Shown: piece by piece, positions 17,241 through 25,969 of the stretch
Position numbering within the stretch: the first letter of the stretch is position 1
Layout: every line of letters begins with the position of its first letter
DNA from: Candidatus Helarchaeota archaeon
Lineage (GTDB): Archaea > Asgardarchaeota > Lokiarchaeia > Helarchaeales > HEL-GB-A
Length of the DNA stretch: 39,966 nucleotides
NCBI GenBank assembly: GCA_016840125.1
Contig: JAEOSY010000044.1
Coordinates: forward strand, 1 to 39,966
Direction: 5' to 3'
Notes under the pieces: generated by a model
The model's database searches: none
Seen by the model: only the letters and a program-made list of their open reading frames with translations
What the model was told of the DNA's origin: nothing
Made by a program: the position numbers and the translations under genes

Positions 17241-17690
17241 ATGTTAGTGAATGAGAAGAGTAAATCGTATAATAAGCTTAAGGATTTTAAGGGGCAGAAA
17301 TATACCGGGATGCAGATTGGAGGAAAGCATAGCTGGAATTATGATAAAGGGATTTGGAACGAGGTAAAGGTAACCCCGGATAGGTGGAAATTTGATTTTC
17401 GCTCTGTGAAAAATAGAACACACCAAGCACCTGTAGGAACCGGAGCACTTGTCAACACGGAATATCACTGGTATATTATCGCCGACCAACGAGTGATCAA
17501 ACGAGATGCCAATTCTTATGATACAGTTATGCAAGGTGCGAAATTTAAAATTGGACATAAACGCCCAATGTGGAAACAGTGGAGCTTCAAACAAGCCTCG
17601 TACGAGGATAGAGTAATTCAGATTTTAGAGGATATCCTTGCCAAATTGAAAGCAAAGAAAAAAGGTAGAGAATTAACCAGTTTTCTGTAA
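17241..17690 (+). CDS. conserved hypothetical protein, basic, 149 aa
   Basis: Not assigned to a function. It is strongly basic and rich in Trp and Tyr (KYTGMQIGGKHSWNYDKG, HKRPMWKQWSF) with a lysine-rich helical C-terminus (EDILAKLKAKKKGREL). It has no signal peptide or membrane helix and no cysteine cluster, so it is probably cytoplasmic and could bind nucleic acid (inference). ATG has AGGAA/AGGAAC about 5-7 nt upstream. It is flanked by AT-rich gaps with a T-rich stretch behind it (8 T at 17764-17771), so it is likely monocistronic. The regular aromatic pattern and good ribosome site argue that it is a real gene. Confidence 0.75.
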   Translation: MLVNEKSKSYNKLKDFKGQKYTGMQIGGKHSWNYDKGIWNEVKVTPDRWKFDFRSVKNRTHQAPVGTGALVNTEYHWYIIADQRVIKRDANSYDTVMQGAKFKIGHKRPMWKQWSFKQASYEDRVIQILEDILAKLKAKKKGRELTSFL

Positions 17691-17841
17691 TTTCAAATCC
17701 AATGGAATTAAAACCTAACTTTTTGGATTTGGTATTTTCTCAATTCTTACTTTTCCAAAATCATTTTTTTTAGATTCATTAAAATATATCGTCGCCTATA
17801 GATTTAGTTTTATCAAAATGTGAAAGGAGGTGAAAGGTAAG

Positions 17842-18159
17842 GTGTATTTAGTAGTTACTAGTTGGTTTCCCCCAAAAAAGCAAGCTGAAAATATGAAAAT
17901 CACTCTTCAGACCATGCAAAAATATCCACCCCAACCCGAACTTGGCGAAGTGGTTGCACAGATGGCATTAGTAGACGAGGATGGTATAAAGACCATGAAC
18001 ATTCTCAAAGTCAAAGAGGGAAAATATGAAGAGGCGGCGTTAGTGGTTGCTAAAATGATGTCTGAGTATTGGAGCATTGAGGGTTATAGGTATACAATAA
18101 GGACTTGGGCTACATCTGAAGAAGCCTATGCCGTGATCGGACAAAAGCCGCCGGGTTAG
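17842..18159 (+). CDS. small conserved hypothetical protein, likely alpha/beta dimeric fold
   Basis: 105 aa from GTG 17842. The start is chosen because a perfect anti-16S match GGAGGTGA lies at 17826-17833, 8 nt upstream. A GTG at 17830 lies inside that site and cannot use it. The protein begins MYLVVTSWFPPKKQ and alternates strands and helices in a way that resembles ferredoxin-like dimeric alpha-beta barrel proteins (YciI/GYD-like). That is only a fold guess. There is no catalytic motif, signal peptide or membrane segment. It is followed by an 11-T terminator and appears to be transcribed alone. Confidence 0.7.
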   Translation: MYLVVTSWFPPKKQAENMKITLQTMQKYPPQPELGEVVAQMALVDEDGIKTMNILKVKEGKYEEAALVVAKMMSEYWSIEGYRYTIRTWATSEEAYAVIGQKPPG

Positions 18160-18195
18160 TTTGACCTTTAATAAGTGTCGGACTACGACTTTTCC

Positions 18196-18206
18196 TTTTT
18201 TTTTTT
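18196..18206 (+). terminator. oligo-T terminator
   Basis: Eleven T residues 37 nt after the stop of the small hypothetical gene. The remaining gap to 18432 is AT-rich and shows no other gene. Confidence 0.5.
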
Positions 18207-18432
18207 AAATCGCTGAGATCTTATACCTCTTTCAGTGTTGATAATAGTAATGATGAGAAAACTGGTTCATATTATAACTATAAAGATGTTCCATAGCTTG
18301 CTTATGAGTCAAATTACGTTTATTATCAAATATATACAATCACCGTTTAACTGAGAATCTTTAGTGTGATCCATCTACTATTTAAGTGTGAATAAACTAT
18401 AATTTAAAAAACAATTTGGAGGAATAATTGAA

Positions 18433-19251
18433 TTGCCTACAATTAAAGTCAATAATATTAACATGTACTATGAAATCCATGGCGAGGGGTTCCCGCTCGT
18501 GATGATAATAGGTGCTAGTGCATCTCTTGAGTGGTGGGACGAATATCTGATTGAGGAACTTTCAAAAAAGTATAAAACTGTTGTATTTGACAATCGAGGC
18601 ATGGGTCAGACTGATAAACCTGATATTAAATATTCTATTAAGATGTTTGCTGACGATACCGCAGGATTAATGACTGGATTAAATATTGACAGGGCACACA
18701 TACTTGGAATTTCAATGGGTGGAATGATTGCCCAAGAACTGGTTCTCAATTATCCAGAGCGCATCGAAAAGCTTGTGCTCTGCGCAACAAACTGTCGCTA
18801 TAAGTTCTCATATCGAGTAACAGCGAAACTCTTTGTAAAAATCGGTTATTTTTATGTGAAACGAAAGATGAAGACGCCGGAAGGGTTCGCTGAAACAACT
18901 ATTCCCCGAGTATTTACCGAGGAATTCATCAAAGGAAATCCAGACTTTATAGAAGAAATAAGACTAAAATATATCAAATACACGCCTCAATTTGAAGACT
19001 GGAAGCGTCAGGCAGAGGCTGTATTGAAGGTTAATACCCGCAAGAGATTAAAAAGTATCGATACACCCACCCTAATACTGCAGGGCAAGAAAGATAGATT
19101 GATTTCATATAAGTATGCTTTAGAATTGGCTGAATTAATACCCTATTCGAACCTTGCACTATTTGAGAACAGCCCTCATCATCTCTTTACAGAGGAACCT
19201 GAGAGAGTAATCCAAACGCTGCTTGAATTTCTCGAAGAAAAGAGTGACTAG
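18433..19251 (+). CDS. alpha/beta-fold hydrolase
   Basis: 272 aa. The catalytic triad is readable: nucleophile Ser94 in GISMGG, acid Asp221 in GKKDRLI, and His249 or His250 in SPHHLF. The oxyanion region follows strand 3 (LVMIIGASASLEWWD) and the DNRGMGQT block (53-60) is typical of the epoxide hydrolase/lactonase/esterase branch. Substrate cannot be told. The start is TTG 18433, 10 nt behind GGAGG (18418-18422). The protein has no signal peptide, so it is cytoplasmic. Its TAG stop overlaps the stop of the gene on the other strand (CTAG at 19248-19251). Confidence 0.88.
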   Translation: MPTIKVNNINMYYEIHGEGFPLVMIIGASASLEWWDEYLIEELSKKYKTVVFDNRGMGQTDKPDIKYSIKMFADDTAGLMTGLNIDRAHILGISMGGMIAQELVLNYPERIEKLVLCATNCRYKFSYRVTAKLFVKIGYFYVKRKMKTPEGFAETTIPRVFTEEFIKGNPDFIEEIRLKYIKYTPQFEDWKRQAEAVLKVNTRKRLKSIDTPTLILQGKKDRLISYKYALELAELIPYSNLALFENSPHHLFTEEPERVIQTLLEFLEEKSD

Positions 19252-19676
19252 TTCTGCACTTTATTTTTCTTTTCTTTCTCGCCGGGGAGAATTTCACCCG
19301 GTTTGTTCATCCGAAAGAGGTATAATGCACCTTCTTGATAGGGGCGTCGACCCCAGATGGTGTACCCGCGTTCAAGTCCCCAGAGATACCAGAGTGGATA
19401 TGATAAGAAAAGGACAATTGCGTAGGGATCCAAATTAGATGCAGGAGCGATACCGAGATTGAAGGGGAAATTCCACATTAAGTCTGATCCACTCACTCCC
19501 AGGTTGAGGATATTGAGATAAAAGAGAATTCCAAAGGTCCAAAAGAGCCCCATGATGAGGAACCCTAATAATACGGAAGCGTCTTTATTTATTTGGCGTA
19601 ATTTCTTCTTATATGCATAGGCCACGATCATCCCAAGGATGATTAAAATTATTATCGAAAAGAGAAATCCTATCAT
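19248..19676 (-). CDS. small membrane protein, three predicted helices
   Basis: 142 aa from the ATG at 19676, which overlaps the stop of the upstream epimerase-like gene (ATGA, 19673-19676). This coupling is preferred over a 14-residue longer non-ATG start. Hydrophobic helices are at about 2-21, 34-58 and 84-104, the last rich in Trp/Tyr/Leu (LSYPLWYLWGLERGY). The C-terminus is polar and lysine-rich. The family is not recognised. Coupling to a nucleotide-sugar epimerase-like gene hints at a membrane or glycan role (inference). Confidence 0.72.
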   Translation of the reverse strand: MIGFLFSIIILIILGMIVAYAYKKKLRQINKDASVLLGFLIMGLFWTFGILFYLNILNLGVSGSDLMWNFPFNLGIAPASNLDPYAIVLFLSYPLWYLWGLERGYTIWGRRPYQEGALYLFRMNKPGEILPGEKEKKNKVQN

Positions 19677-20749
19677 TCGTAAATATCCTCCTGAATCCAA
19701 TCGTGATCGATATACCATTGCAGGGTCTCCAAGGTGCCCTTTTTAAAACCAGGATAGAGAAAATTATAGCCCAAATCTTTGATCTTTTGGTTGCTGAAGT
19801 AATATTGGTGTGTTATATAGCCGGCCATAGCAGCTTCAAACCGGGGACGTACTTTCTTTTTCCGAGCCCGATTTTCCTGAATTTTTGTCATTGCCATTGT
19901 AACCTTCGCGCCTATTTTGTAAAGTGGCCACCATACAGGAATACGGACATATTTTGCCTTCAATAGTTCATTCAGAAATTCAATGTACTCATCTTGGAAT
20001 CCCTCATCACACACTGCATTATACGCTTCACCGATGATTTTGCTTTTTGGAGAATACTCATAGAGATGTAGGGCAATCCGGACCAGGTCTTCCACGTGAA
20101 CCATGGGCATACGCAGCCGTTTTTTCCGAGGATATATACTCGGGACTATAGACGTCCCGACCTTATGAACTAAGTTGAACATATGCCAAGCACCGTATGT
20201 TTGATACGGTCCGTATATCGGGGCAGGACGGACAATCGTCAATGGTAACCCCCGTTCCTCATGAAGTCCAAATAGCATTTGTTCCTGCTCCATTTTCGAG
20301 ATTGAATAGAAGTTAGGAGGATCGTAGGGCGCCGATTCATCAGCAGGAAGTGGATAGCCTTTGTCGTCCTTATCGTATTTCGGCTCGCCATACACCCCGC
20401 ATGTACTCCAATGAATGAAGTGCTTCACGGAAGATTTATCACACACTAACTCCGCCAGATTTCGGACACCCTCCACATTTATCTTTCTGAGGATATCAAG
20501 CAAGGCAAAATAATCATAGAGCGATGCAATAGAGAAGACAACATCAAAATCATAATCAAATAATGGTTTTAACGATTCTTTTTTTGTGAGATCTGCTGAG
20601 ATGTAGGTAAATTCATCTCCAGAGCATAATTCTGCCATCATTTCATCGTCAGCAGTCCATTTACCACAGAGAAATAATTCATCGCGGTCGGCTTTTTCGA
20701 GATCTGTGGCAATCACGGTATACCCGTTCTCTCGCAGAAGTCTAATCAT
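19673..20749 (-). CDS. NAD-dependent epimerase/dehydratase (extended SDR), N-terminus disrupted
   Basis: Nucleotide-sugar epimerase/dehydratase-type extended SDR. The uninterrupted frame begins at ATG 20749 (358 aa) and has the active-site YSISK, the upstream STCGVYGEP strand, VRPAPIYGP and a C-terminal substrate domain ending in a helix-rich region. The glycine-rich NAD motif is missing from this frame. It lies upstream in another frame behind a perfect ribosome site (GGAGGA, GTG 20834), separated by a 34-bp insertion. Without the insertion the start would read MTKTALVTGAAGHCGTFMIR, a normal Rossmann start. As written, the protein should not bind NAD well, so the gene is either a recent pseudogene or an assembly error. 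Coupled downstream to the membrane protein. Confidence 0.82.
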   Translation of the reverse strand: MIRLLRENGYTVIATDLEKADRDELFLCGKWTADDEMMAELCSGDEFTYISADLTKKESLKPLFDYDFDVVFSIASLYDYFALLDILRKINVEGVRNLAELVCDKSSVKHFIHWSTCGVYGEPKYDKDDKGYPLPADESAPYDPPNFYSISKMEQEQMLFGLHEERGLPLTIVRPAPIYGPYQTYGAWHMFNLVHKVGTSIVPSIYPRKKRLRMPMVHVEDLVRIALHLYEYSPKSKIIGEAYNAVCDEGFQDEYIEFLNELLKAKYVRIPVWWPLYKIGAKVTMAMTKIQENRARKKKVRPRFEAAMAGYITHQYYFSNQKIKDLGYNFLYPGFKKGTLETLQWYIDHDWIQEDIYE

Positions 20750-20762
20750 GAAGGTGCCGCAG

Positions 20763-20834
20763 TGTCCGGTGCCCTGTCAAACAGCATGACATGGCATGTC
20801 CGGCAGCACCTGTGACCAACGCTGTTTTCGTCAC
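20763..20834 (-). pseudogene. severed 5' end of the epimerase gene with 34-bp insertion
   Basis: GTG 20832-20834 is preceded by GGAGGA (20841-20846) at 6 nt and encodes MTKTALVTGAAGH, a dinucleotide-binding start. The frame then runs into an insertion bounded by direct repeats TGTCCGG at 20763-20769 and 20797-20803. Deleting 20763-20796 (34 bp) joins it in frame with the downstream gene. The inserted piece itself looks like an imperfect copy of the adjoining 20797-20820. Confidence 0.8.
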
Positions 20835-20951
20835 TTATATTCCTCCAATTAGAACCATTTTTATGGCAACTCTATCGTTTATAAATATAAATTATTTCAT
20901 ACCCAGAAAAGTAGAAAAACAAAATTATACTTCATTAGATTGTGAGTAACT

Positions 20952-22553
20952 ATGAATGATACAATTTCCATTATCCCCAAACCCGTGAGTCTCACCGAGA
21001 ACGAGGGCAACTTTTTATTGGATAGTAACACTACTATACGTTTTGATGAGAAGAACAAGGAAAACGCCGAGTTCCTTAAAAAGTGTCTTGCTCCTGCAAC
21101 TGGATTTCAAGTTTCGCTTCAACAAAAATCTAAGGACACCAGAGAAAAAAACATTATCAACCTAGAATTAGATTCAGACCAAAAAAATCTTGGAAAAGAA
21201 GGTTATGCCTTAAAAATTACCCAGGATCATGTTGTAATTTCTGGGCTTGAACCTGTAGGTGTTTTTTATGGAATCCAGACACTTCGCCAACTTCTACCAG
21301 TCGAGATCGAGAGTCCCGTTTTAGTTGAAAATGGTGAATGGTCCATTCCGTGTGTAGAAATAATTGATTATCCACGCTTTCCTTGGAGGGGGTTCATGTT
21401 GGATGTGGGAAGGCATTTTTTTGGCAAAGAAATCATTAAAAAGTTACTTGATTTAATGGCCTTACAGAAACAGAATGTATTTCATTGGCATATAAACGAC
21501 GATCAGGGGTGGAGACTGGAGATTAAGAAATATCCAAAGTTGGTCGACGTTGGCTCAAAAAGAAAGGAGTCCCAGATTGGGGGATTTTTAAGTAAAAAAA
21601 CGGATGGAATACCTCATGAGGGGGCTTTCACTCAAGAGGATGTTAAAGAAATTGTGAGCTATGCAAGCGAGCGGTTTATTAAGGTAGTTCCCGAAATAGA
21701 AATGCCGGGGCACTGTATGGCATCACTTGCAGCCTATCCAGAATTGAGCTGCACCGGAGGACCTTTTGAAGTCCCTACCTTTTTTGGTATCAAGAAAGAC
21801 GTGTATTGTGCAGGTAAAGAAAAGGTCTTTGAGTTTTTACAAGATGTTTTGGACGAGGTTTTGGAGTTATTTCCCTCAGATATCGTTCATATTGGAGGGG
21901 ACGAAGTTCCTAAGAAGCGTTGGAAAGAATGTGCTGATTGTCAGCGGCGAATTACGGAGGAAAATCTTAAAGATGAGAAGGAGCTTCAGGTGTATTTCAC
22001 AAATAGAATGATAGAATATCTTACATCCAATAAGAATCGCACTGTGATGGGGTGGAATGAAATCCTTGAGAAAGGGCTTGACAAACGAGCAATTGGACAA
22101 TACTGGCTACGAGGGATGGGGAAAGTGTTAAATCACCTCAGGAATGGAGGGAAGATGGTCATGTCACACTACTTTCATACCTATCTAGATTACAACTATG
22201 GATTCTGCCCGCTAAATAAAGCGTATAATTATGAACCGATCCCAAAAAAACTCGAAGAGAAATATCATGAGAACGTACTCGGCATAGAGGCTCCAATGTG
22301 GACTGAATTCAGTCCAAACCAATCGCATCTGGAAGTTTTTGTCTTCCCACGATTGACCGCGATCGCTGAAACTGGATGGACCCCACGAGAGAAGAAGGAT
22401 TATATTGACTTCAAAATACGATTAGCTACCTTTTTAGAACGCTTAACCTTACTGGGGGTGAAGTTCACTGATATTGAAACCTGTGAACCTTGGCTACTAA
22501 AAAAGTTATACCTCAAGGCTACCTTTTGGAAACAAGCGAGTAAATTACCTTAA
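20952..22553 (+). CDS. beta-N-acetylhexosaminidase, GH20 family
   Basis: 533 aa. Removes terminal beta-linked N-acetylglucosamine or -galactosamine by substrate-assisted catalysis. The N-terminal GH20b-like domain (about 1-135, starting IIPKPVSLTENEG) precedes the barrel: WRGFMLDVGRHFF (145-157), HWHINDDQGWRLEI (178-191), VPEIEMPGHC (246-255) and the catalytic pair Asp317-Glu318 in HIGGDE. Later PMWTEF fits the barrel end. There is no signal peptide, so it probably acts in the cytoplasm on imported chitobiose-like or glycoprotein fragments, or in recycling. The upstream TATA-like TATAAATATAAA (near 20879) is divergent from the epimerase gene. Confidence 0.95.
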   Translation: MNDTISIIPKPVSLTENEGNFLLDSNTTIRFDEKNKENAEFLKKCLAPATGFQVSLQQKSKDTREKNIINLELDSDQKNLGKEGYALKITQDHVVISGLEPVGVFYGIQTLRQLLPVEIESPVLVENGEWSIPCVEIIDYPRFPWRGFMLDVGRHFFGKEIIKKLLDLMALQKQNVFHWHINDDQGWRLEIKKYPKLVDVGSKRKESQIGGFLSKKTDGIPHEGAFTQEDVKEIVSYASERFIKVVPEIEMPGHCMASLAAYPELSCTGGPFEVPTFFGIKKDVYCAGKEKVFEFLQDVLDEVLELFPSDIVHIGGDEVPKKRWKECADCQRRITEENLKDEKELQVYFTNRMIEYLTSNKNRTVMGWNEILEKGLDKRAIGQYWLRGMGKVLNHLRNGGKMVMSHYFHTYLDYNYGFCPLNKAYNYEPIPKKLEEKYHENVLGIEAPMWTEFSPNQSHLEVFVFPRLTAIAETGWTPREKKDYIDFKIRLATFLERLTLLGVKFTDIETCEPWLLKKLYLKATFWKQASKLP

Positions 22554-22627
22554 ATTTTGTCTGAAATCAATGTAGAGACGCGATTTGTGATAAAATTGAA
22601 AATTCTCTAATTCAAATTTTTTCATAT

Positions 22628-22930
22628 TTATTTCATAGTTTGAATTATAGCATCAGTCATTTCCCTCATTGCTCTCAGGGTTGATTGGAGTAATTCCACA
22701 GATTCTGTAGCTTTTTGGTTTGCATTCTTAAATTGATTTCCCAACATTTGCAGTTCCTCTCCAGAATCCCCTTGAACCATTTTGTCTATCTCTGTTTTCG
22801 CCTTTTGACACCAATCCTTAAACTTAGAAATCTCACTTCGGGTTTTACTAGCGTTATTTTCAATCTTATTCATTGTCTTTTCTATATTTTCTTTAATAAT
22901 CTTTTTAAGGACCTCATTAAAGGAGCTCAA
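22628..22930 (-). CDS. small coiled-coil protein of unknown function
   Basis: 100 aa, almost entirely helical with heptad-like spacing (ENIEKTMNKIENNASKTR, ESVELLQSTLRAMREM) and one cysteine. It has no membrane segment or known family. The start is TTG 22930 behind GAGGTGG (22938-22944), 7 nt upstream, which makes it a convincing gene. It is divergent from the next gene across about 80 bp. It could be a structural or adaptor protein; nothing more can be said. Confidence 0.7.
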   Translation of the reverse strand: MSSFNEVLKKIIKENIEKTMNKIENNASKTRSEISKFKDWCQKAKTEIDKMVQGDSGEELQMLGNQFKNANQKATESVELLQSTLRAMREMTDAIIQTMK

Positions 22931-23018
22931 TTTTTATCCACCTCATCTAAATTATTTCGACTCGTCTTCTTGGATTCATTATAATATCTTTTTATAATTA
23001 ACTTAATTGTGATTGAGA

Positions 23019-23621
23019 ATGACCTTTAAGTTTTCATTAGTAAACTGGAGTTTCTATCAAACTGAAGCGGACTACGTCGTTAACGAGTTGATTGAATCGT
23101 TGGGGGACGTAATTGCTCAGAAAATTGTTGCCCATTACAAGATCGAGACGACCCAGTCTTTGGAAAAGTATAATTTTAATGACAAATTGAAACTTGCAAG
23201 TTTTATGGCGGATTTCGCCGATTTCGCCAATTCTAGATGGAAGAACGAAACCAATCGTGATTGGGAGTTTAGGAATGTTCCGTTCAGAACTTCCGCTGAG
23301 AAAGTCCAAGGTTTGATTAAAGTATTTCAGAGCGGAGGAGCTTGTAGTCCTGGAATTGGTGAGGAAAGAGCTTTAGACCTAGAGAAACGCTTTCGAGATA
23401 GTTTCCAACAGAATTCGGATAAAATATTCATATTCTGCGTTGCAGAGTATAATTTTGCAGAGAGCTCGGATGGAAAATCTTTCACAGTAAACATGAAAAC
23501 TTACGATTCTTTAAAAAATATCTCCAGCTGGTTTTCCCTCGTAGCTTGGGACGATCTGATGTTTATTATTAATCCGAAAAGTAACGATTTATATGTAATC
23601 GCGCTTACTGATGAGGATTGA
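23019..23621 (+). CDS. hypothetical protein, about 200 aa
   Basis: Not recognised. From ATG 23019 it has about 200 aa (TTG at 23013 is possible). An N-terminal helical half (VNELIESLGDVIAQKIVAHY, residues 23-42 by the longer start) contains SLMADFADFANSRWKNE-like aromatic/acidic helices. A C-terminal half has strands (DKIFIFCVAEYNFAE, SLVAWDDLMFIINPKSND). It has no signal peptide or membrane helix. The end overlaps the TTG start of the UroD-like gene by 4 nt, so the two are probably cotranscribed. A TATA-like TTTTATAATTAA lies about 20 nt upstream, suggesting a short leader. Confidence 0.65.
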   Translation: MTFKFSLVNWSFYQTEADYVVNELIESLGDVIAQKIVAHYKIETTQSLEKYNFNDKLKLASFMADFADFANSRWKNETNRDWEFRNVPFRTSAEKVQGLIKVFQSGGACSPGIGEERALDLEKRFRDSFQQNSDKIFIFCVAEYNFAESSDGKSFTVNMKTYDSLKNISSWFSLVAWDDLMFIINPKSNDLYVIALTDED

Positions 23622-24712
23622 GGAAAATAAATTCGAAGACACGCTTTTTAACAGCATTAAATCATGAAGAACCAGATCGGGTTCCGCTCTTCGAGTTAGG
23701 TATCGATTCGGTGCCGATTCTAAAGAAATATGGCCGTAAAAAATATGAATCGAAGCTCTGGAATCGAACCAAGGTTCAACTTTACAAAAATATGCATATG
23801 GATTGTTCTGTCATTCCAGTTGCCATGTACCCACACTCAATTACACCAGAAAAATATATCGATGAATTCGGGAGGCAATTTAAGTATCTAAGGATACAAT
23901 CGGGAGATCAGTTCGTTAAGGTTGCATATTATGAGCGAGGATGTTTTGATACGGAAAATCCAGAGGCTTCGTATGAGGATTGGGAACGTCCAGACCCAGA
24001 CAATGTTGCTCGTGTAATAGCTTATAAGGATGCCATTAGAGCAGCCAAGGATAAAATCTATTTGATACCAGGTATCACAGGATTCGTTGAAAAGTCGTGG
24101 GAACCATTTAGTTTTCATGTTTTCACGAAATTATTATATAAGAATCCACAATTCATCGAACGAGTGGCTCGAGATCTTGGGGAATTTTCTACAGCATTAG
24201 CAAAAAACATGCTAGATCTCGGCGCAGAAACCATCTTAGTCTATGATGACTCAGGATACAAAAGTGGTCCGTTTTACAGTCCAAAATTGTATAAAAAACT
24301 GGTTGTCCCACAATTAGAAAAACTTTGTAATACAGTCCATTCCTATGATGCCAAAGTTCTACTCCATAGTGATGGGAAGATCTACAAGCTCCTAGATTTG
24401 ATGATTAAAGCGGGGATTGATGGATTGCACCCTATAGAGGCGGGTTCAGGAATGGATATCTTTCGCCTTAAAAAAGATTATGGTGATAAACTCTGTCTGA
24501 TCGGGAATGTCGACCCGATTGCACTCCTGACTCATGGCACACCCGAAAAAGTAACTGATTATGTTAGAAGGTTGATGCAGGAATGCGCGCCAGGGGGTGG
24601 TTATGTGCTTGCTTCGGGGCACACCTTAACCTATTCCGTAAAAGTAGATAATTTTGATGCGATGATCGCGGCTGCTCTGAAATATGGCTACTACCCCATC
24701 GAAATGGAATAG
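23618..24712 (+). CDS. UroD/MtaA-like methyltransferase family, copy 1 (zinc Cys missing)
   Basis: 364-aa TIM-barrel protein of the uroporphyrinogen decarboxylase superfamily, the branch that includes corrinoid/CoM methyltransferases. Conserved blocks are NHEEPDRVPLFELGID (15-30), LDLGAETILVYDDSG and GGGYVLASGH. In zinc-dependent relatives the site is H-x-C ... C. Here His250 is followed by Ser-Asp (HSDGK), so the usual Cys is Asp252, while Cys323 (ECAPGGG) remains. It lacks an insert of about 35 residues present in the two neighbouring paralogues. TTG 23618 overlaps the preceding stop. ATA at 23627 aligns with the Met of copy 3 but has no better ribosome site. Substrate unknown. It may be diverged in function. 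Confidence 0.85.
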   Translation: MRKINSKTRFLTALNHEEPDRVPLFELGIDSVPILKKYGRKKYESKLWNRTKVQLYKNMHMDCSVIPVAMYPHSITPEKYIDEFGRQFKYLRIQSGDQFVKVAYYERGCFDTENPEASYEDWERPDPDNVARVIAYKDAIRAAKDKIYLIPGITGFVEKSWEPFSFHVFTKLLYKNPQFIERVARDLGEFSTALAKNMLDLGAETILVYDDSGYKSGPFYSPKLYKKLVVPQLEKLCNTVHSYDAKVLLHSDGKIYKLLDLMIKAGIDGLHPIEAGSGMDIFRLKKDYGDKLCLIGNVDPIALLTHGTPEKVTDYVRRLMQECAPGGGYVLASGHTLTYSVKVDNFDAMIAAALKYGYYPIEME

Positions 24713-24765
24713 ATTTTTATTCAATTTTTGTACGGTAACGGATGAAGATTAGTGAGGTAAAAATA

Positions 24766-25953
24766 ATGACAATGACCCCAAGGGAGCGATTTTTAACAGC
24801 AATCAACCATGAAGAGCCTGACCGGATACCAATTTTTGATTTGGGGATTGATTCGGTGCCAATTCTGGAGAAGTATGGTGGAAAAGGTATGGATAGTCTT
24901 CTGGGGTTAATAAGGCTGATCAGGATCCTCATGCCCTTTTGGTGGAGGCGGTTTATTGGATGGGCAGCAAATAGAACGTTTGTATACAAACAGATTGGTA
25001 AGGCAGTCCCAGGGCTTATGAAAAAGCTGGGATATGACGCTACTTTTTGCCCTGTAACTCTTTTCTTTACCAAGTGCGCATTCCCCTCAAAAAGCCAATA
25101 CGTGGATGAGGTAGGGCGCCAATTTTTGTTTTCAAAAGCGGAGTCAGGGGGGAAAGAAGTTGTTTGTGCAGTTTACGAAAGGGGATATTTCGATACGGAG
25201 GATCCGGAGGCGGCCTACGAAGACTGGGGACTATTAGATCCAGATCATAAATCACGTGCTGCAGCCTACAAGGCCTCAGTGAAAGAGGCAAAGGATGATA
25301 TTTATGTCGCTCCAAGTATTATTGGCCCGTTAGAGGCCACATGGGAATGTTTTGGATTTACAACCTTTACCAAACTTCTTTTTAAAAAACCCCAGTTCAT
25401 TGAGAAAGTGTTTCGGGATCGTGGCGACTTTATAGTGGCCGTTGCACAAAATATGCTCGATCTTGGGGCAGAAACAATCCTGATCCTTGATGATGCAGGG
25501 TTTAAAGGGTCACCGTTCCTGAGTCCGAAGATGTATGAAAAGTATGTTGGCACTCAACTGAAGCGCGTGACAAATCTCGTCCATTCTGCTGGTGCGAAGG
25601 TGATGATGCATTCCTGTGGGGATCTCACCAAACTTCTCGATATCCTTGTGAAAGTCGGAATAGATGCCTTACACCCAATTGAATCAATGGCGGGGATGGA
25701 TATCTTTAAGGTCAAAGAGACCTATGGGGATAAACTGACGCTGATTGGCAACGTTCCAATAGATATGCTCTCGCATGGAACGCCTCAAGATGTGGAAGAG
25801 TATGTGAAAAAATTAATTAAGATATGCGCTCCAGGTGGGGGCTATATGCTCAGCACAAGCCACTCCGTTTCCTATTCGGTGGATGTAGAAAATTATGAGA
25901 GGATGCTGGAAACTGGCCTGAAATACGGAAACTACCCCATTAATATAGAATAA
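24766..25953 (+). CDS. UroD/MtaA-like methyltransferase family, copy 2
   Basis: 395 aa from ATG 24766, chosen because GAGGT (24754-24758) lies 7 nt upstream; an in-frame ATG at 24742 has no site. It begins MTMTPRERFLTAINHEEPDR. Zinc ligands are intact: HSCG (His282, Cys284) and ICAPGGG (Cys352). An insert near 45-85 has amphipathic or hydrophobic Trp/Arg-rich segments (RILMPFWWRRFIGWA), unlike classical HemE. It likely transfers methyl groups between a corrinoid protein and a thiol or similar acceptor, by analogy with MtaA/MtbA. No corrinoid protein is in the window. It follows copy 1 by 53 nt and shares near-identical DNA with copy 3. Confidence 0.87.
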   Translation: MTMTPRERFLTAINHEEPDRIPIFDLGIDSVPILEKYGGKGMDSLLGLIRLIRILMPFWWRRFIGWAANRTFVYKQIGKAVPGLMKKLGYDATFCPVTLFFTKCAFPSKSQYVDEVGRQFLFSKAESGGKEVVCAVYERGYFDTEDPEAAYEDWGLLDPDHKSRAAAYKASVKEAKDDIYVAPSIIGPLEATWECFGFTTFTKLLFKKPQFIEKVFRDRGDFIVAVAQNMLDLGAETILILDDAGFKGSPFLSPKMYEKYVGTQLKRVTNLVHSAGAKVMMHSCGDLTKLLDILVKVGIDALHPIESMAGMDIFKVKETYGDKLTLIGNVPIDMLSHGTPQDVEEYVKKLIKICAPGGGYMLSTSHSVSYSVDVENYERMLETGLKYGNYPINIE

Positions 25954-25969
25954 ATGTAAAAAAAGAATT

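Noticed and set aside
19340..19395. tRNA-like T-loop (GTTCAAGTCCC) on the plus strand
   Set aside because: No acceptor, D or anticodon arm can be built around it, and it lies inside the membrane-protein gene on the other strand.
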